Origin: Dryococelus australis
Lineage: Eukaryota; Arthropoda; Insecta; Phasmatodea; Phasmatidae
Assembly: GCA_029891345.1 (NCBI GenBank)
Contig: CM056993.1
Location: 107,623,800 to 107,687,799 of the forward strand
Direction: 5' to 3'
DNA: 64,000 nt
The position numbers and the translations under genes are program-made. Shown here in pieces: positions 21,925 to 32,973 of the stretch. Below the pieces are notes generated by a model, which was not told where the DNA came from, did no database searches, and worked only from the letters and a program-made list of their open reading frames with translations. How positions within the stretch are numbered: the first letter of the stretch is position 1; each line of letters opens with the position of its first letter.

Positions 21925-22263
21925 CGGTACACATGCAACACTAACGCTTACCTAGTGGCAACAATTTTAGTTGCCAAACTAAAAGAATTGAACTCCTCAA
22001 CCTGAGTAGAAGAATACACTTTAGCCTAGCGCTAGGTCTCTGCGGTGTTTCCTCACCGCATGTAGCCTGTTCATTGCTACTTAACAACTTTCCTGAACCC
22101 TGTTGCAAGTTCTACTATAGGACTATACCTCCGCCGCATGCTAACAAAGGTTAACCTAGTCAAGCTCACTTCTGCCCAGGCTGGGAAGCTCAATGCTTTG
22201 AGTTTGGCAACTAGAAATTTTTGTCGCCAGGATGCACTAGTGTCGCATGTGTACCGAATTTTT
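21925..22263. mobile_element. Foldback MITE with ~90-bp arms
   Basis: The left arm (ggtacacatgcaacactaac...ttgccaaac...gagtagaag) and the right arm (cttctgcccaggctgggaag...gtttggcaac...catgtgtacc) are diverged reverse complements. The ~150-bp centre has no gene. Confidence 0.75.
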
Positions 22264-22271
22264 CCGTGTAA

Positions 22272-22781
22272 AGCTGGGCTCACAACCATCCGTCGTCCGT
22301 CCGACAGTCAGTCGTCCGTCGGTGTTTTCGTCCGTCAATTGAAAGCGACTCACAACAATCCGTTGTTTGTTGATCCGGATGGCCAGAAAATGTTCACGGA
22401 CTTTCTCGAGCAGAGAGAAACGTTTTTAATAATTTTCATAAATATATTCTTTTTCCCTAAAATTATTTATCAGAATTTCTTCTGAAAATGTATAAGTTCT
22501 CCATTTCAATTCAAAGGTGAATCGTAAAAAAGTCGGCCTTGTGTACTTAAAAAGGAAAATAATCAGACAAATAAACAAGTGACTGTTTTCCGACAGCCAT
22601 GTTCAAGGAACGATATTACAAGGCGGTGGACCATCCGTCGGTTCGTCGAAAGTTAAAGTTTCTGATATATTTGACGTATTGATGGACAGAAAAAAAAGTT
22701 GCCCTGTGACTGGTTGAAGATCACGTGACCGCCTGACGGACGGGCGACTAACGGATGGAATGGATGGTTGTGAGTTCACCT
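22272..22781. mobile_element. PIF/Harbinger-like MITE
   Basis: 510 bp bounded by TAA on both sides (22269-22271 and 22782-22784). The termini agctgggctcacaaccatcc and ggatggttgtgagttcacct are inverted repeats, followed inward by CCGTC / GACGG-rich stretches. A 3-bp TAA target and ~20-bp TIR fit PIF/Harbinger. No coding region. Confidence 0.75.
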
Positions 22782-22784
22782 TAA

Positions 22785-23320
22785 GTAAATGGGATAGTTG
22801 CAATTTTCATAACACAAACATAATTGTGTGAAATATTCCGTTAGAGTCCACGTAAAAAAATAAACTTTGTTTTTAGCACTAAGAGTGAAAATATATTAAC
22901 GGAATGTGTCCACATCTTGTTTAATATTCTGTCGTAAACTGAATCCAGCAAAACTTTGGCTTACAAAATTACTTTCTTTAAATATGACAACTGAATTGAA
23001 AAAAAAAAAAATTGTGAAATTTTGTAAGATTTAATTTTTAGGGCTTCCCTGCGCACTTTCTTCGATTTTAAGTAGAAAATTACAAAATTTACTTTCGCCA
23101 CGGAAATTTTGATATCCCACCTAACCTCATAACGTTTTTCCATTGAAATATACTTACAGTACTTATGAACACTCAATGTCGAACACAGTTGTATTTTTGC
23201 TTTTTTTTCTGTTGTAAACACCATTAGAGAGTGTGAATAATAGATCATAAATGAAGTCAATAGTTAAAATTTTTGCTGGTGCAAGTCTGTATCACAATTC
23301 GAGACAAATACGAACTTTTA
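22785..23320. other. No gene seen
   Basis: AT-rich. The frame at 22961-23260 (minus) is K/S-rich low complexity without a recognisable motif. Confidence 0.4.
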
Positions 23321-23738
23321 TAGGTTGTTCACGGTGAAATGAGCACTTTTTAAAGCCCTGCTTAAGATCTACTTGTATCGACGTTGTGTATTCTTTCGAC
23401 TAATGTAAAATTAACATTGTCGCAGGCCTCAGCACTTTATTCATGCGTCGGTTAAATGAAACTGTAAGATTATTAGGAAAGTTAATATTTTAAAAATATT
23501 TTTTACACTTTTATGGATTCAAAAATCAGAAAGTGAAAGAAACAATTTAACTTATAACAAATGGTAACCATACATTTTTGATTCGCTGTTAAGATATGGA
23601 ACTATTTTTCATCCTTCGTTACCAACTTTACTCGGTGTATGTCACTCGGTGCGCCCGTTAAAATATATGTAGATAGGAGCAGTGACTTTTTTCTAAGGTT
23701 GATTTCAAAAGTGCTCACTTTATTGTGAACAGGATTTA
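23321..23738. mobile_element. MITE, AGGCTGTTCACG family
   Basis: From ta-ggttgttcacggtgaaatga to gctcactttattgtgaacag. Both termini and the interior match the family. Confidence 0.85.
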
Positions 23739-23934
23739 CACACAAATATTTAGAATTTCCCATCTACCGCCAGTTTGAACGTGGCCTTTTTGAAACTCTG
23801 CGCGCAAAAGGACGGAAACTTTTCCCATGCTAAACTCTCCCACAAGAAATATCGTTTTGTTCCTAACCAGAGTAAAATTAACCTAAACCTCTTCTAGAAG
23901 AATTACACCAAAGGACCGACGCACTGTATTCATG

Positions 23935-24235
23935 CGCGCCTATTTTAATAAAATTTCTCGTAAGAACTATTTAATTCTAGACATTACCAACACAAATATA
24001 TTCTCCCTGTCTTTATTCATGTTAATTACAACTTTAACATTGCATATTATAAATAAAATATAAGTTGAAGTACAATTAAACGGAAAATAAAATACTTTTA
24101 TGTTACCAGAAACATGAAACGCTTGTGGTACGTAAAATTATTTAGGGTACAATCAAACATAACATACATGGGCGGGTTTTTCAAGAGTTTGACAAAAGAA
24201 GTGTGAAATTATTGCGAATACACTCTACCTGACAC
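23935..24235. repeat. Dispersed repeat, second copy at 48110-48390
   Basis: Shared ordered blocks include aagaactatttaattc / aagaactatttcttac, tttattttcatattac-like text, aaaatacttttatgtta / aggcacttttatgtta, aacgcttgtg, and aaacataacatacatgggcg / aaacacgtcacacatggggt. The ends are unclear and there is no coding capacity. Confidence 0.6.
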
Positions 24236-24280
24236 ATCACTGTTGCAGAATGGTACACAAATTTCCGACAGCATGTCGTA

Positions 24281-24706
24281 TAAAGATTGCTCCTGTTAAA
24301 GTTAGCACTTTTGAAATGGACCTTAGAAAAATGTCACTGCCTCTGAATGCATATAATTTAATGGACGCACTGAGTGACATTTGCCCAGTAAAGTTGGTAA
24401 CGATGGACGGTAAATAGTTCCATATCGTAATGTCGAATCAAAACAGTTAGGTAACGAATTTATATAACTCAAATTATTTCTTTCGCTTTCTGTTTTTTCA
24501 AGGCATCGAAGTGTAAAACTGAGCAGATTTGTACAATATTTACTACGTACCTAATAATTTCGCAGTGTCACTTGACCGACGCATGAATAAGTGATGAGGC
24601 CCATGGCAATGCTGATTTTACATAAGGCGGAAAAACATAAAAAGTGCATAGAAGTAGATCTTAAGCAGGGCTTTCAAAAGTGCTAATTTTACTGTGAACA
24701 TCCTAT
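24281..24706. mobile_element. MITE, AGGCTGTTCACG family, diverged left end
   Basis: The left terminus has drifted (tgctcctgttaaagttagca). The interior and the right end (gggctttcaaaagtgctaat, then tactgtgaacatcc) match the family. Confidence 0.8.
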
Positions 24707-24709
24707 AGT

Positions 24710-25081
24710 AAAATTTCAACAATTCCTTCCTAGGGTTTTCAGTTTACACGCCTGCACGCTAATCAGGAGAGAAGTAACGTTCTTAACTGTTTAAAATTTA
24801 CAACTGAAGGGGAGGGAGGGTTAATTCATTGCCTCTCCGGAAATTTAGAAAAGGGGGCCAGAATGAGAGTGGACAACCAAACTGTTTTTGTTTTCCGAGG
24901 TTCGTTGATATATTGTATACAAACTCCAATGAATTGTTACTTTATATATTCGTTTCTGGCTTGTAGGCATGTATTTATCTGTCATGCATAATGCAATTTG
25001 GGATTTGATAAAAATTAAATTTATAAGAGAAAGTAAAGTGTCTTAAGAGGCTGGCGTATCTGAAGGGTATATTGGAAGGTA
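24710..25081. other. No gene seen
   Basis: AT-rich sequence between two MITE copies. Confidence 0.4.
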
Positions 25082-25501
25082 TAGGGTGTTCACGGTAAAA
25101 TCGTACTTCTGAAAGCCCTGCTTAATATCTATTTGTATTCACGTTATGTATTATTCCACCTTATGTAAAATTAACATTGCTATGGACTTCATCACTTTAT
25201 TCATGGGTCTGTCAAGTCAAATTGTGAAATTATTAGAAAAGTAAATATTTTACAAATTTGCTCATGCTTACAGATAAAAAAAAAAAAAAACAGAAAGCAA
25301 AATAAATCATTTAAGTTATCAGAAATGGTTACCTATCACTTTTTATTTGACGTTAAGATATGGGACTACTTTCCATCCTTCGTTACCATCTTTTCTGGGC
25401 GCATGTCACTCAGTACCACCGTTAAAATATATGCAGGCAGGGGCAGTGTTTTTTCCTGAGGTTGATTTCAAGAATGCTCACTTTATCGTGAACAGCCTTT
25501 A
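25082..25501. mobile_element. MITE, AGGCTGTTCACG family
   Basis: From TA-gggtgttcacggtaaaatcg to gctcactttatcgtgaacag-cctt-TA. A SINE of another family lies directly at its right edge. Confidence 0.85.
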
Positions 25502-25722
25502 GGGTGCCGAACTGTAGGTTGGTCGGACAAGCACAAGCGGGGAAGGAATGTGACCAGCACTGGAGTGACTTCAGGAAACTATGGGAAACTGAAATCAGGG
25601 TGGTAGAGGACCCGGACAGGAACCCCGGGCCATCCTCAAAGAGGTGCCATTGGTTAACCACTGCGCCACCAGTAGTAGGGCCGGGGTGGTTCAAACCCCA
25701 AAGGGATGCCACCTTTTTGATT
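25502..25722 (-). repeat. tRNA-derived SINE (family 2)
   Basis: On the minus strand the A-box is TGGCGCAGTGG (complement at 25658-25668) and the B-box-like sequence GGTTCCTGTCC (complement at 25614-25624) is ~34 nt further on, then a ~110-nt body. The A/B pair and spacing fit a tRNA-like pol III promoter. It is distinct from family 1. Confidence 0.7.
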
Positions 25723-25734
25723 GACCTAATTAAT

Positions 25735-25975
25735 TTTATATCAAAGGGTTAATTCAATTGATTGAAAGGGTTAGTCAAAAAGGGTTAGTCAAATTGAACA
25801 GGTCGAATTTTATTGAATAGGTTAAAGTAATTTAAAGGGTTAAATGTATTGAAAGGGTTAACTTTTAATCGGATCAAATATTTTTTGTGTTTGGTGCAAG
25901 AGTGTACTAAAGTTCTTTCTTTTTGTGGACTGGGGAGCAGCTCTGGTAGATGTTGTCAGCACGACGACTGGCACT
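25735..25975 (+). repeat. AAAGGGTTAA repeat, copy 1
   Basis: Starts atcaaagggttaattcaatt-gattgaaagggtta and ends near a ggggagcagctctgg...gcagtcg-like segment. The same order occurs at 50735-51000 and, inverted, at 56370-56740. This copy has lost most of the TTAATCCGAT units. Confidence 0.7.
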
Positions 25976-25976
25976 C

Positions 25977-25977
<1 letters not shown>

Positions 25978-26065
<88 letters not shown>
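25978..26065. repeat. (GT)n-(TA)n microsatellite
   Basis: About 34 bp of GT followed by ~54 bp of TA. Confidence 0.95.
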
Positions 26066-26067
<2 letters not shown>

Positions 26068-26099
26068 TTAGTTTTGTACAAGAGCGGCATAAGTGTATA

Positions 26100-27130
26100 T
26101 TTAGTGTCTTTTCGACGGTGATGGTAGATAGGCGACTTTGAAAGAATGCAATTAAACGTTAGAGAATTTCAGAGCGTTTAAACAATTTCTACGCATGAAT
26201 AAATAACACGAGAAAGAAGTAAAACCAGCTGGTACCAAAAAAAAAAAAACAAGTGCAATTACGTGACTCTCCAGTATGAAATTAAACGTAAAGAGATGAA
26301 TTAGTCTACCCTGAGCTGTATGTTAGAAATATAATTTACACGAGAGAAGTATAACGAACGAACACAACTACGTGACTATCACAATTACATTGAGTGTGCA
26401 GTATGGAATTAATTAACTACTTGATGCCTCTGACACATACCTTACACGTCCATCTGCCTGTGAGACTGGTGAGGAACTCTAGAAACATAATCCAAGTGTA
26501 AAAATAGATTAAATGTTTAACACAAGTAAAAAAAAAAGAAAATGTTTAATATATGTTCATTTGCTCATTGAAGTATTGACTTGGATATAGGACTTACGTC
26601 ATCTTATAACCCATGTGATTATAGACTGAGGTGAAAATACAAAAACAGCTAACGAACATAAGTATATGAAAATGACTAAACATGTAATGAAATCGCACCA
26701 GGAGCTCCCTGAAAACACATCCGCCGTCTCGGATGTCAATCAATGAATGAGTTGAGCTTACGTCGAGAGCCTGACTATATATACGTGGAGCACGTTTGGA
26801 GGCTGATAAGCGACTAAGGTTACGGCTTCTCGGAAATATTAGTGAATACGATTTACGTGACAAATGTAAAAAAATTATGTTTATGATGCACATACTAATA
26901 TATAAATTAGACTAGGTGAATTAACAATGGATTAAAAATAATGCAATGAAATTGTACAAGGAGCTGTCCCAAAACACACCCGTCCACCTCGGAGTTCAGT
27001 CAATGAATGACTGGATCGTATGACGTGCGCCTGCTTATAAGCTGTTATATATACGTGGAGTGCGGCTGAATTGAGATTTATGACTGACAGAACCTATTTC
27101 CCCACCAAGCTACTATTAACGACTTGATTA
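26100..27130. repeat. Dispersed long repeat, copy 1 (relative at 51930-52600)
   Basis: Shares aggcgactttgaaagaatgc, atgcaattaaacgtt, agagaatttcag and atgaataaataacacga with 52020-52340. It contains two tandem-like blocks (26690-26800 and 26945-27065), each with aggagct, atcaatgaatga and tatatacgtggag. No ORF with a domain. The neighbouring AAAGGGTTAA repeats at both loci suggest one larger element. Confidence 0.6.
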
Positions 27131-28105
27131 CACGATTCGTCCTACAACTACGTGACTGTATAAAAGTTAATTGTTTAAAAATAACGGACGTACTACTAAT
27201 TTCAGTCAAGTCTGTGAAATTTACGGCACTTGGTAACACAAACACGAGTTGAAAATGCTACGAAGTTTCGTCTATCGAACCCAGAAACGGGGTTTACATG
27301 ATGAACGCACTATCACACGAACATTTATATATTTTTTCCAATAAATTAAAGATTTATTAAAAAAATATTCCAAACTATATTTTACAAAGACTGTGAACAA
27401 GATATGAACCCTGGAGCATATAATATCACTTAACGAGAATCGCAGCTATCACACTCCGAAGACCGGTGAAGTCGAGAGTTCCAGTGTCATGTCTATGCAG
27501 CGTGAGGGTTGGCGAAGAACTAAGATGGCGGAAACCAGCGTGAAGACTCCGTGTTTCTCCTGCCCAAGGCCAACCACCCCCTCCCCTTACACCGGCCAAG
27601 AACACGTTTTCAGAGGGATACTGTCTAAGCACCCCCTCCAATGCAGTGTTCGTTTTTCGGAGGGCTGCCCTGCCCGGATGACGCTGCACCCTCGCTGTCA
27701 ATCCAAGGCCAAGCACCCCGACCCCCCCCCCCCCTTCCGAATGCGTTAACCTGTCATATTTGCAGCGAAATAAAATGTTACAAGTCCCGCCGATCAAAAT
27801 GTATATCCCTAAAGCTAAATATTACCCGAAATTTTAATCCCCAGATAAAATTCCAACGAATTTTATAACTTAATCCAAGAAATGAATTTCAATCCAATAA
27901 ATTTATCCCGTTTTCCAGCAAACTTATTAAAGCATTTCCAGGAAACTAAGAATATTTTCGTGCAAGAAATATTTTCACTCTCTATTTTTTTTTTTTAACA
28001 TTGAAAGCACAAAGTTTTTCAAACAAATATCATTCCATTTACTTAAGTTTCAACTATTAGGATGGAAGACACGACACATACATACATATTCAAACTTTCA
28101 ATCTG

Positions 28106-28107
<2 letters not shown>
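27131..28107. other. No gene seen; pyrimidine-rich block with AAGATGGCGG
   Basis: 27480-27745 is richer in GC with runs of C and contains aagatggcgg (27523-27532), a YY1/Pho-like core-promoter motif. ORFs on both strands across it (27426-27797, 27489-27749) are low-complexity Pro/Gly/Arg and unrecognised. The rest is AT-rich. Confidence 0.4.

Positions 28108-28169
<62 letters not shown>
28108..28169. repeat. (TA)n microsatellite
   Basis: About 31 uninterrupted TA units. Confidence 0.95.
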
Positions 28170-28960
28170 CAGAGAAAAATACATATTTTATGTGTAGACT
28201 TAGCTACGACACTAAAATTTACTTAAAAACAAAGTTTCAATTCAAAAGCTTCCCAATCGAGATTTTTAGATACACTATCTACCATAAAATGTGTATATAC
28301 TCGAACTTATTTACAAATCGATTTCCCTAGAAAACAAATTTGGTCGTAATATTAAAGAAATAGCACGTATCCATCTTTTAGGATAATACATTCCGACTGT
28401 CAACAAATTATTTACATTGTAAAGAAATATGCCAGATAAATAACTTAATTCATTACCACTTAGGGAATCGACATTGCGAATTATCAGACAAAATTTTCTA
28501 GGAAAAACGAATTTCGTATTAAATATGCACGTTTAAAACAGAAGACCATTAAGACAATCACAGCTTAAAATGGCTTACTCAACAGACTAGCCTCCGACTA
28601 ACACATTCGTTCAGTAAAACAAAGTCTTTAAAAATTCCCTACGAAATACTTCCAAACCCATCTCTTCCTTCTACATTCCTGAAATTAAATTACTATTTAC
28701 TCATATTGATCGAATACCAAGTAAATACATATTCCATCTAACATACATAGCTTTAAAAACATGGTGAATTAGTATGCATACCTCTGCAATTAACATACAA
28801 ATATTAGAACCGAAGACATTTTATTGTCATTAATGAAACTTGATACTGTTTAAAACAGCACATTCATACAGAAACAAGTTAGTTGCCATTCTGACATTGT
28901 GAGGTGAACATCTATTCGGAAGTAAATTTTCTCCTCACACCGAAGATTATTCATTTAATT
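28170..28960. other. No gene seen
   Basis: AT-rich region upstream of the zinc-finger ORF. It probably contains its promoter, but no clear TATA/Inr pair was found. Confidence 0.4.
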
Positions 28961-28967
28961 TACATTG

Positions 28968-29174
28968 ATGAAAATGGAGACATCACCGAATAAACTACAC
29001 TGCAAATACTGTGGGAAAATTTACACTTTCGCCTATAATGTTCATAGACATGAGAGGAGCGAATGTTTGAAGAATTCATCTCGTACGATTCTTAGCTGCA
29101 AATACTGTTTTCGTCAGTTCGTACGAACGGATAACTTGAGTTGTCATGTCAAGATCTGTAAAAAAAAAAAATAA
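28968..29174 (+). CDS. Small protein with two C2HC zinc fingers
   Basis: The ATG at 28968 gives 68 codons (the longer frame begins with a non-ATG codon). Two fingers are visible: CKYCGKIYTFAYNVHRHERSEC (C-x2-C-x12-H-x5-C) and CKYCFRQFVRTDNLSCHVKIC (C-x2-C-x12-H-x4-C). Each has the aromatic and leucine positions of a classical finger, with Cys in place of the last His. The ORF ends in a lysine run encoded by an A11 tract, so a slip there could have cut off a longer protein: downstream, out of frame, lie acidic codons and the YISRRP/FPEDP-like segment shared with 2.9 and 3.7 kb. Presumed nucleic-acid-binding accessory protein of a PolB-type virus-like element. Confidence 0.55.
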   Translation: MKMETSPNKLHCKYCGKIYTFAYNVHRHERSECLKNSSRTILSCKYCFRQFVRTDNLSCHVKICKKKK

Positions 29175-29520
29175 TCTTCCTCCTGGAAAGTAAATGTAGC
29201 GTCTACACTATATAATATCATAGAAGAAGAGGTAAATAACGTAATTACAAGAAATGACATAGAATCGGATTGTATGAAATATACAATAACATGTGAATGT
29301 AACGATTTTCGACATAAATGATCGCAACCAGCTGAGAAGACCGGTATCAGTGACGATACACCTACTCTTTGTAAGCATAGTTAAGTCAATATTTGTGATG
29401 AAAACAAATGCCGCGAAGAAGGCAGAAAGGAGTCAACAACATTCGTTACATATTTCCCGAAGACCCAAATTAACTTGTTAGTAAACTTAGATATTTATTG
29501 GAGTTACGAAAACACGGTGA
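29175..29520 (+). pseudogene. Decayed C-terminal part of the zinc-finger ORF
   Basis: Nucleotide-level match to the palindrome ORFs: gaagaaggcagaaagga, cgttacatatttcccgaaga-cccaaattaacttgtt and agatattt align with 3640-3720. Reading frames are broken (29293-29481 is out of phase). This ties the 29-kb zinc-finger locus to the 0.9-6.4 kb palindrome. Confidence 0.65.
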
Positions 29521-29529
29521 ATATCATGG

Positions 29530-30340
29530 AATAAAAGAGATGGTTTTCATTAAAACAACACTTAAGGTACAAGGTTACATTGATTGAGTAATATCTGCAA
29601 ACACCCAAGAAGTATGATAATAAATTTTAGTTAACACTATTACGTCACAGAAAAAAAGTAATTATTTCAAGTAAACATTGCGTGATAGGAATATGTTTTT
29701 ATTTGAAATATTATGTCTTCCTCAAACCAATTAAGTCATTTGAATTTGGTTGAGAATTAATTTGATTTTTTGAGGAATAAAGTATGTTTTGTGGAATAAA
29801 CAGTCTCATTTGAGGAATAAAAAACCCTTATTTGAGTACTAAACAGACTTATTTGAGGAATAAAGTATGTTTCGAGGAATGATTTCGAGGAATAATGTGT
29901 AACCAGAGATAATTTTTTTTGTATCTATGTTTGTGAATCAACCTATACCTTCTTATGCTATGCATTTTGTAACCTCCTATACTTCTACTTGTCAGTGTTC
30001 AATGTTTTGTGTAACCCTGTAGTTGTTTTGGAGTAAGGTGTATTTGTTAGTGTTGTACATAAATTTTTGGATCTACCAGTATTTTTGAAATAATTGTGTG
30101 ACATCCTATACTTGTTTGATGCTATGAATGATAGTGTTTTGGAGATGTCCTGTAGTTACTTGTGTATGTTTTGGAGAAATTAGTACTTATGTTTCCATGT
30201 GTTATAATTATTTTTTTTGAAACATCTTGTGTTGGTATTTATTTTGTCAATAAATGTATGTTTTAAAATGAATTTTTGTGTTTATTTAACTTATTCCTTA
30301 TTTAAAGTAAACTTGTTTTCCTAACAAAACTATTTTCTCG
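29530..30340. other. AT-rich 3' region with degenerate TTTGAGGAATAAA repeats
   Basis: Between 29740 and 29900 a ~25-bp motif with gaggaataaa recurs at least six times, with several potential polyadenylation signals. Another aataaa lies at 30250. No coding signal. Confidence 0.5.
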
Positions 30341-30341
30341 A

Positions 30342-30460
<119 letters not shown>

Positions 30461-31080
30461 AATTAAAATGTCGTAACAGAGTATGATGTATTAACTAGTA
30501 CGTGTGATGCAAAGAAAAAAGCTAGAGGAAAAGTTCTGGAAGTGAGCAATCCAACCACTTTTCCATAACTAACAATATAATATACTGTCCTGGTTAGATC
30601 ATGTACAATTATAATCTAGTTTCCAACTTTCAGTATTGGGTAGGTATGATTATAATATATATAATCTGGGTTCGAGTCCCGGTTAGGGCATGTATGATTG
30701 TAACCATGCAAACATAAAAGGAATAAAGAACGAATCACTGTTAATTAAACAAATATAAATTCATTCATGTTCATGAAAAAGGTATTTTAAATGCATAACA
30801 TTCAGGTTGCAAACACCTCATATTGCAAAAAGCCCATATTGGAATAACAATAATTGTTCATGTACAAAATCATTCAATAAGAACATAATTCAAATCTATT
30901 GGGTTAAAATCTGACAAATACATGCTGAATTCTAAAATATACACAATACATTTCGAAATTTTGCGTAAAATCCTTTTTAAAGCATTAAATTTTATTTTTA
31001 AAATGTTAAAACATCTCAAATACGTTTTATGCATTTTGAATGTGAATTACGAAATATCAATTTTTTCGACAAAGGAGAGT
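30461..31080. other. No gene; short direct repeats with a B-box-like sequence
   Basis: tcctggttagatcatgtaca (30588-30607) is repeated as cccggttagggcatgtatga (30676-30695). Between them, ctgggttcgagtcccgg could form a tRNA T-arm with a matching B-box, but no A-box or cloverleaf at the right spacing is visible. Confidence 0.35.
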
Positions 31081-31087
31081 GGTGGGG

Positions 31088-31095
31088 GTATAAAT
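31088..31095 (+). promoter_or_regulatory. TATA box (TATAAATA) of the PolB-type element
   Basis: gggggTATAAATAgcacc has the GC-rich flanks of a strong pol II core promoter, standing out from AT-rich surroundings. Start of transcription would be near 31118. It is followed by ~350 bp of higher GC and a consensus splice donor. Confidence 0.5.
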
Positions 31096-31117
31096 AGCAC
31101 CTCCAACCCCAGCTCTG

Positions 31118-31473
31118 TATTTGCTGATTGATCTTCATGGAGGTATCATCTCACACCCTCTCGTACTCAGGCAGTCTGTGAACTGGTCCGCACTGCCTAG
31201 CCTTGAATGTTATAGGCCACCAGTCGTTCGGTTAGCTCTGTTGGGACCTGATGTGACTGGCTTGTGCAGTGAAATAACTTCTTGCTTCAGCCTCGCTACC
31301 AGTTCTACTGCCCGCTGGGGAATTCATCCACTTTCTTTGGAATTCGGCCAACTGCACGTCTGCTGGAGTAGACAGCCTGGACTTTCGGTTGCCTGAGAGG
31401 GCTGACGCTCAAACAGCTTGACCTTGGGTTCAGGTCTCGTTCAAAGCCTACCAGAATCGTTACTAGAGTTAAA
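31118..31473 (+). other. Possible leader exon of the PolB-type element
   Basis: GC-richer segment between the TATA box and the donor AAA|GTAAGT (intron from 31474). The matching acceptor could be tttttcggttttcag (ending 33905), 83 bp before the ATG at 33989, giving a 2.4-kb intron. The small ORF at 31121-31396 has no domain. The splice sites are seen; their use is inference. Confidence 0.35.
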
Positions 31474-31499
31474 GTAAGTTGATAATTTTGGGCTTTTTA

Positions 31500-32160
31500 A
31501 TTCTTTTGCTGAATTTTTTGTCAGAATTTTTCATAAAATTGATTTAAAATGGTTTCATTTTGATTGCGTTTTTCAGAAACTTTTCTTAAATTTGTTAAAC
31601 ATTTTAATCAGTTGTTAAACTTGAAAGAATTTTTCTTAAAATCATTGAAACTTTTTAACAAACTGAATGATGTTTCTTTAAAATCATTAAGCAAGTCTTA
31701 AGAATTAGAATGAATTTCGTTAAACTTTTAACAAAGTGAATAATGTTTATTTAAAATCGTAAAACAAGTCTTTAGATTCGTTAAACTTTTTAACAAACTG
31801 AATGATCTTTCCTTGGAATCGTAAAACAAGTCTTTAGAATAATTAAACAATTTAACAAACTGAATGATCTTTTAAAATCGTAAACAAGTTTTTAGAATTT
31901 GAAATAAATTTTTTAAACATTTTAATCAATCATTAAACTTGAAAGAACTTTTCTTAAAATCATTTAAACTTTTTAACAAATATGAATGATGTTTCATTAA
32001 AATCATAAAACAAGTATTTAGAATTTGAATGAATTTCGTTAAACTTTTAATAAAGCGAATGATGTTTCTTTAAAATTGTTAAATGAGTCTTTAGAATTTG
32101 AACGTTTTTCATTAAACTTTTTAATGTTTATAAGCAATTTAGTAACTTTCATAGCAAATT
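31500..32160 (+). repeat. AT-rich tandem repeats (~62-78 bp units)
   Basis: Units built from gaatgatgtttctttaaaat, cattaaacaagtctttagaa and ttgaatgaatttcgttaaac recur at least seven times with drift. A homologous array lies at 55840-56240, linking the two virus-like loci. Its position inside the proposed intron suggests a structural or replication role, unproven. Confidence 0.75.
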
Positions 32161-32918
32161 GTTACAATTTGAATGAAAATTACATAAAATTTATTGTGAG
32201 TGTGATATATATTTAATTAGTTTAGAAAATATGTTAAAATGTAATCTTTTATGTTTAGTCTTAGTTAATGATAAGTCGAATGCATGTGTGTATGTATTTG
32301 CATGTGTGTGTGTGTGCACGATTGCAAGTATGAGTGCAGGGGAAAATTGTGTTTTCATTAAATTTTAGGTGTGTTGTTGTATATCTAAGAGGACGTTTAA
32401 TAGAGTTAAAAGGGAGTTACTGAATGACCGCCATATTATTGCACTATGGACAGATGGTCGAGTCAGTAACTCGAATTCAGGCCCTATCTAAACTGTTAAA
32501 TACTCGTAAATATATTTCAATACAATCTAGAATAAAAATATGAAGTACTCTGAGGAAAATAGGTGCATGACTGCGAGTGTGAGTGATGGGGATAATTGTG
32601 TTTTCAATAAATTTTAGTTAGTTTTAAGAAATGTTTAAGGGAGTGATGTTGTGTGTATGAGGTATGAACTATGAAATGGCTAAAAGAAGGGAGAACTAGG
32701 CAGGATATGCCTCATGTATTCAGGAAGTACATAACTTCAGCTCCCAAGCTTGTTCTGTGTGAGTTAACTGAAGAAGAGCAATTGAAAGAAGAATATTTGA
32801 GCCTTGAGTACTTCTAATGAATGAAATGTTTTTGATGTGTATATGCTGGGGTTTATTGGGTATCTAAGTTAATTTCAAGAAATTTCATTTTCAAACTGGG
32901 TTGGGTAACTGCAAGTGT

Positions 32919-32973
<55 letters not shown>

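Noticed and set aside
27426-27797. 123-codon minus-strand ORF
   Set aside because: Gly/Arg/Leu-rich, overlapped by an equally open plus-strand frame, crossing a poly-C tract; no domain.
30660-30690. tRNA gene suggested by ctgggttcgagtcccgg
   Set aside because: Only the T-arm-like part and B-box are present; no D-arm, anticodon arm or A-box at the right distance, and the text is part of a short direct repeat.
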